The position numbers were made by a program, and so were the translations under genes. From an uncultured Porphyromonadaceae bacterium (GTDB lineage: Bacteria > Bacteroidota > Bacteroidia > Bacteroidales > Muribaculaceae): a stretch of 41,099 bases of DNA. Where the stretch lies: positions 1-41,099 of the forward strand of contig CAMWRH010000022.1 in the NCBI GenBank assembly GCA_947176605.1, in the 5' to 3' direction. Below the pieces are notes generated by a model. That model searched no databases and had not been told where the DNA came from. It saw only the letters and a list, made by a program, of their open reading frames with translations. Below are positions 40,460 through 41,099 of this stretch, in pieces. Every line of letters starts with the position of its first letter. The stretch's first letter is position 1.

Positions 40460-40643
40460 AAAAGAGCTAATGATTGGTTAGTTAGACAATAGGGATTCAT
40501 ATCCCATCCTCTGACAAAAGCAATAAAAAAATAAGAGCCTGTGAAGGTGACATAAGTAAGCGGAAACGCTTCATCAAGTTTATTTAAAGCTATTTAATGA
40601 GTGTGACTTAGAATGGGCCTGTCTGGAGACACGCCCATTTTTT
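40460..40643 (+). ncRNA. Candidate independent small RNA, about 185 nt
   Basis: It lies between a consensus promoter and an intrinsic terminator (AATGGGC / GCCCATT with a nested TGTC / GACA and a T run, 40612-40643). There is no ORF: the ATGs inside are followed by stops within four codons. Internal hairpins are GGGAT-TCAT-ATCCC (40492-40505) and AAGCG-GAAA-CGCTT (40558-40571), a GAAA tetraloop that may extend through GGTG / CATC. The body is A-rich and otherwise unpaired. Length, isolation and promoter recall the Bacteroidales-1 RNA or a divergent 6S RNA, but I cannot form the long closing stem of 6S, and the neighbour is aroK rather than ribosomal protein L20. Transcription start is inferred to within a few bases. 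Confidence 0.55.
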
Positions 40644-40663
40644 CTTTCCCCTCCCCCCCACAA

Positions 40664-40714
40664 CAATTCCTCATTCCTCATTCCTCATTTCCTCATTCCT
40701 CATTCCTCATTCCT
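40664..40714. repeat. ATTCCTC tandem tract
   Basis: Seven or so copies of the 7-mer CATTCCT, with one TTTCCT variant, between two converging transcription units. Slippage-prone; same class as the other short tandem tracts here. Confidence 0.75.
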
Positions 40715-40741
40715 AAAAAACCCGGGCCATCACAGCCCGGG
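40715..40741 (-). terminator. Terminator of the GH3 gene
   Basis: Read on the minus strand: CCCGGGC-TGTGATG-GCCCGGG followed by TTTTTT. It stands 47 bp beyond the glycosidase stop. Confidence 0.88.
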
Positions 40742-40788
40742 CTTCCATTATACCATAAACTCAGCCGTTCTCAGCCTCTACCTATATA

Positions 40789-41099
40789 TCATTTCACTGC
40801 ATCACTCCATGTCATGCCTTCGGAAAGACGCACCGGAATCCTGTATATTATCTCGGCAGCACTCGTGCCGACAAGCAGTTCATACTCTCCCGGCTCAACC
40901 CGCCATTGGCGCCCATCGGCATCATAATAAGCGAAGGCATCGCGCCCGAGCGAAATCTCGGCATCCGCAGTCTGGCCGGGCGACACGCGCACCTTGTCGA
41001 ATCCCTTAAGCTCCTTCTCCGGACGCGATACACTGCCACCCCGGGGAGCCACATACACCTGCACCACTTCGGCACCCTCTCTCGCCCCGGTATTGCTTA
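40789..41099 (-). CDS. 3' end of a GH3-family glycoside hydrolase (Fn3-like C-terminal domain), partial
   Basis: The frame is open to the right edge, so only the last 103 codons are present. The visible part begins SNTGAREGAEVVQVYVAPRG and continues with RPEKELKGFDKVRVSPGQTA, ADAEISLGRDAFAYYDADG and GEYELLVGTSAAEIIY. This is the fibronectin type III-like domain that closes many GH3 beta-glucosidases and beta-xylosidases; NxG...GxEVVQxY and RPxKELKGF are its signatures. The catalytic domains lie outside the window, so substrate cannot be judged. It is followed by its own terminator. Confidence 0.9.
   Translation of the reverse strand, partial: SNTGAREGAEVVQVYVAPRGGSVSRPEKELKGFDKVRVSPGQTADAEISLGRDAFAYYDADGRQWRVEPGEYELLVGTSAAEIIYRIPVRLSEGMTWSDAVK

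Noticed and set aside
40460..40643. Firm assignment as 6S RNA, SRP RNA, tmRNA or Bacteroidales-1 RNA
   Set aside because: I could not draw the long closing stem of 6S, the SRP or tmRNA signatures, or the usual L20 neighbour of Bacteroidales-1. It is left as an unassigned candidate.

Overview
The window is bacterial chromosome from the order Bacteroidales. Three things show this: repeated Bacteroidetes-type promoters (TAnnTTTG, sometimes with an upstream TTTG about 20 bp away), Bacteroidales gene families (DUF2723 membrane protein, DUF4143 ATPase, PepSY-like lipoprotein, Omp28-like protein, pdxJ next to exbB-exbD-tonB), and many secreted proteins ending in a 'YDLxGRxV ... GxYxxxGKKVxxx'-like tail. 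The GC-rich, strongly C/G-ending codon use and the large secreted 'choice-of-anchor' proteins suggest a Muribaculaceae-like gut bacterium; that family assignment is inference. No tRNA, rRNA, CRISPR array, phage or transposase was seen.

Layout. 1-6345: a UvrD/PcrA helicase, overlapped tail to tail by a DUF4143 AAA ATPase that has a striking two-palindrome operator, then a secreted fibronectin/BspA-type protein. 6346-10162: divergent promoters and a second large secreted protein. 10357-12554 (minus): a possible 31-aa peptide, a PepSY-like surface lipoprotein, and miaB. 12618-15867: an acetyl-/succinyl-CoA transferase, a CBS-domain protein (minus) and pdxJ. 16089-18060: an ExbB-ExbD-TonB energy-transduction set. 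18162-23013: a co-directional housekeeping run: an alanine dehydrogenase/PNT-like pseudoenzyme, a GT4 glycosyltransferase, nadK, a polyprenyl diphosphate synthase and rnhB. 23252-26077: polA whose proofreading domain has lost its catalytic residues. 26184-36475: four secreted proteins, two of them clear paralogues. 36614-40338: a DUF2723 glycosyltransferase-like protein and shikimate kinase. 40422-40643: a promoter-to-terminator unit without an ORF, the best candidate for an undescribed small RNA. 40789-end: the 3' end of a GH3 glycosidase on the minus strand.

How the parts fit. Most of the plus-strand genes are core replication/repair (UvrD, PolA, RNase HII), cofactor and isoprenoid synthesis (PdxJ, NadK, polyprenyl synthase, AroK) and tRNA modification. 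The accessory content is cell-surface: six secreted proteins that share a C-terminal sorting-like tail, a surface lipoprotein, TonB machinery and a GH3 enzyme. Intergenic regions are rich in strong hairpin terminators, REP-like palindromes and short tandem tracts (TAGGCTT/CCTAAAA, ATTCCTC). The most unusual items are the small RNA candidate, the double operator of the DUF4143 ATPase, the AlaDH/PNT pseudoenzyme, and the PolA with a dead exonuclease.
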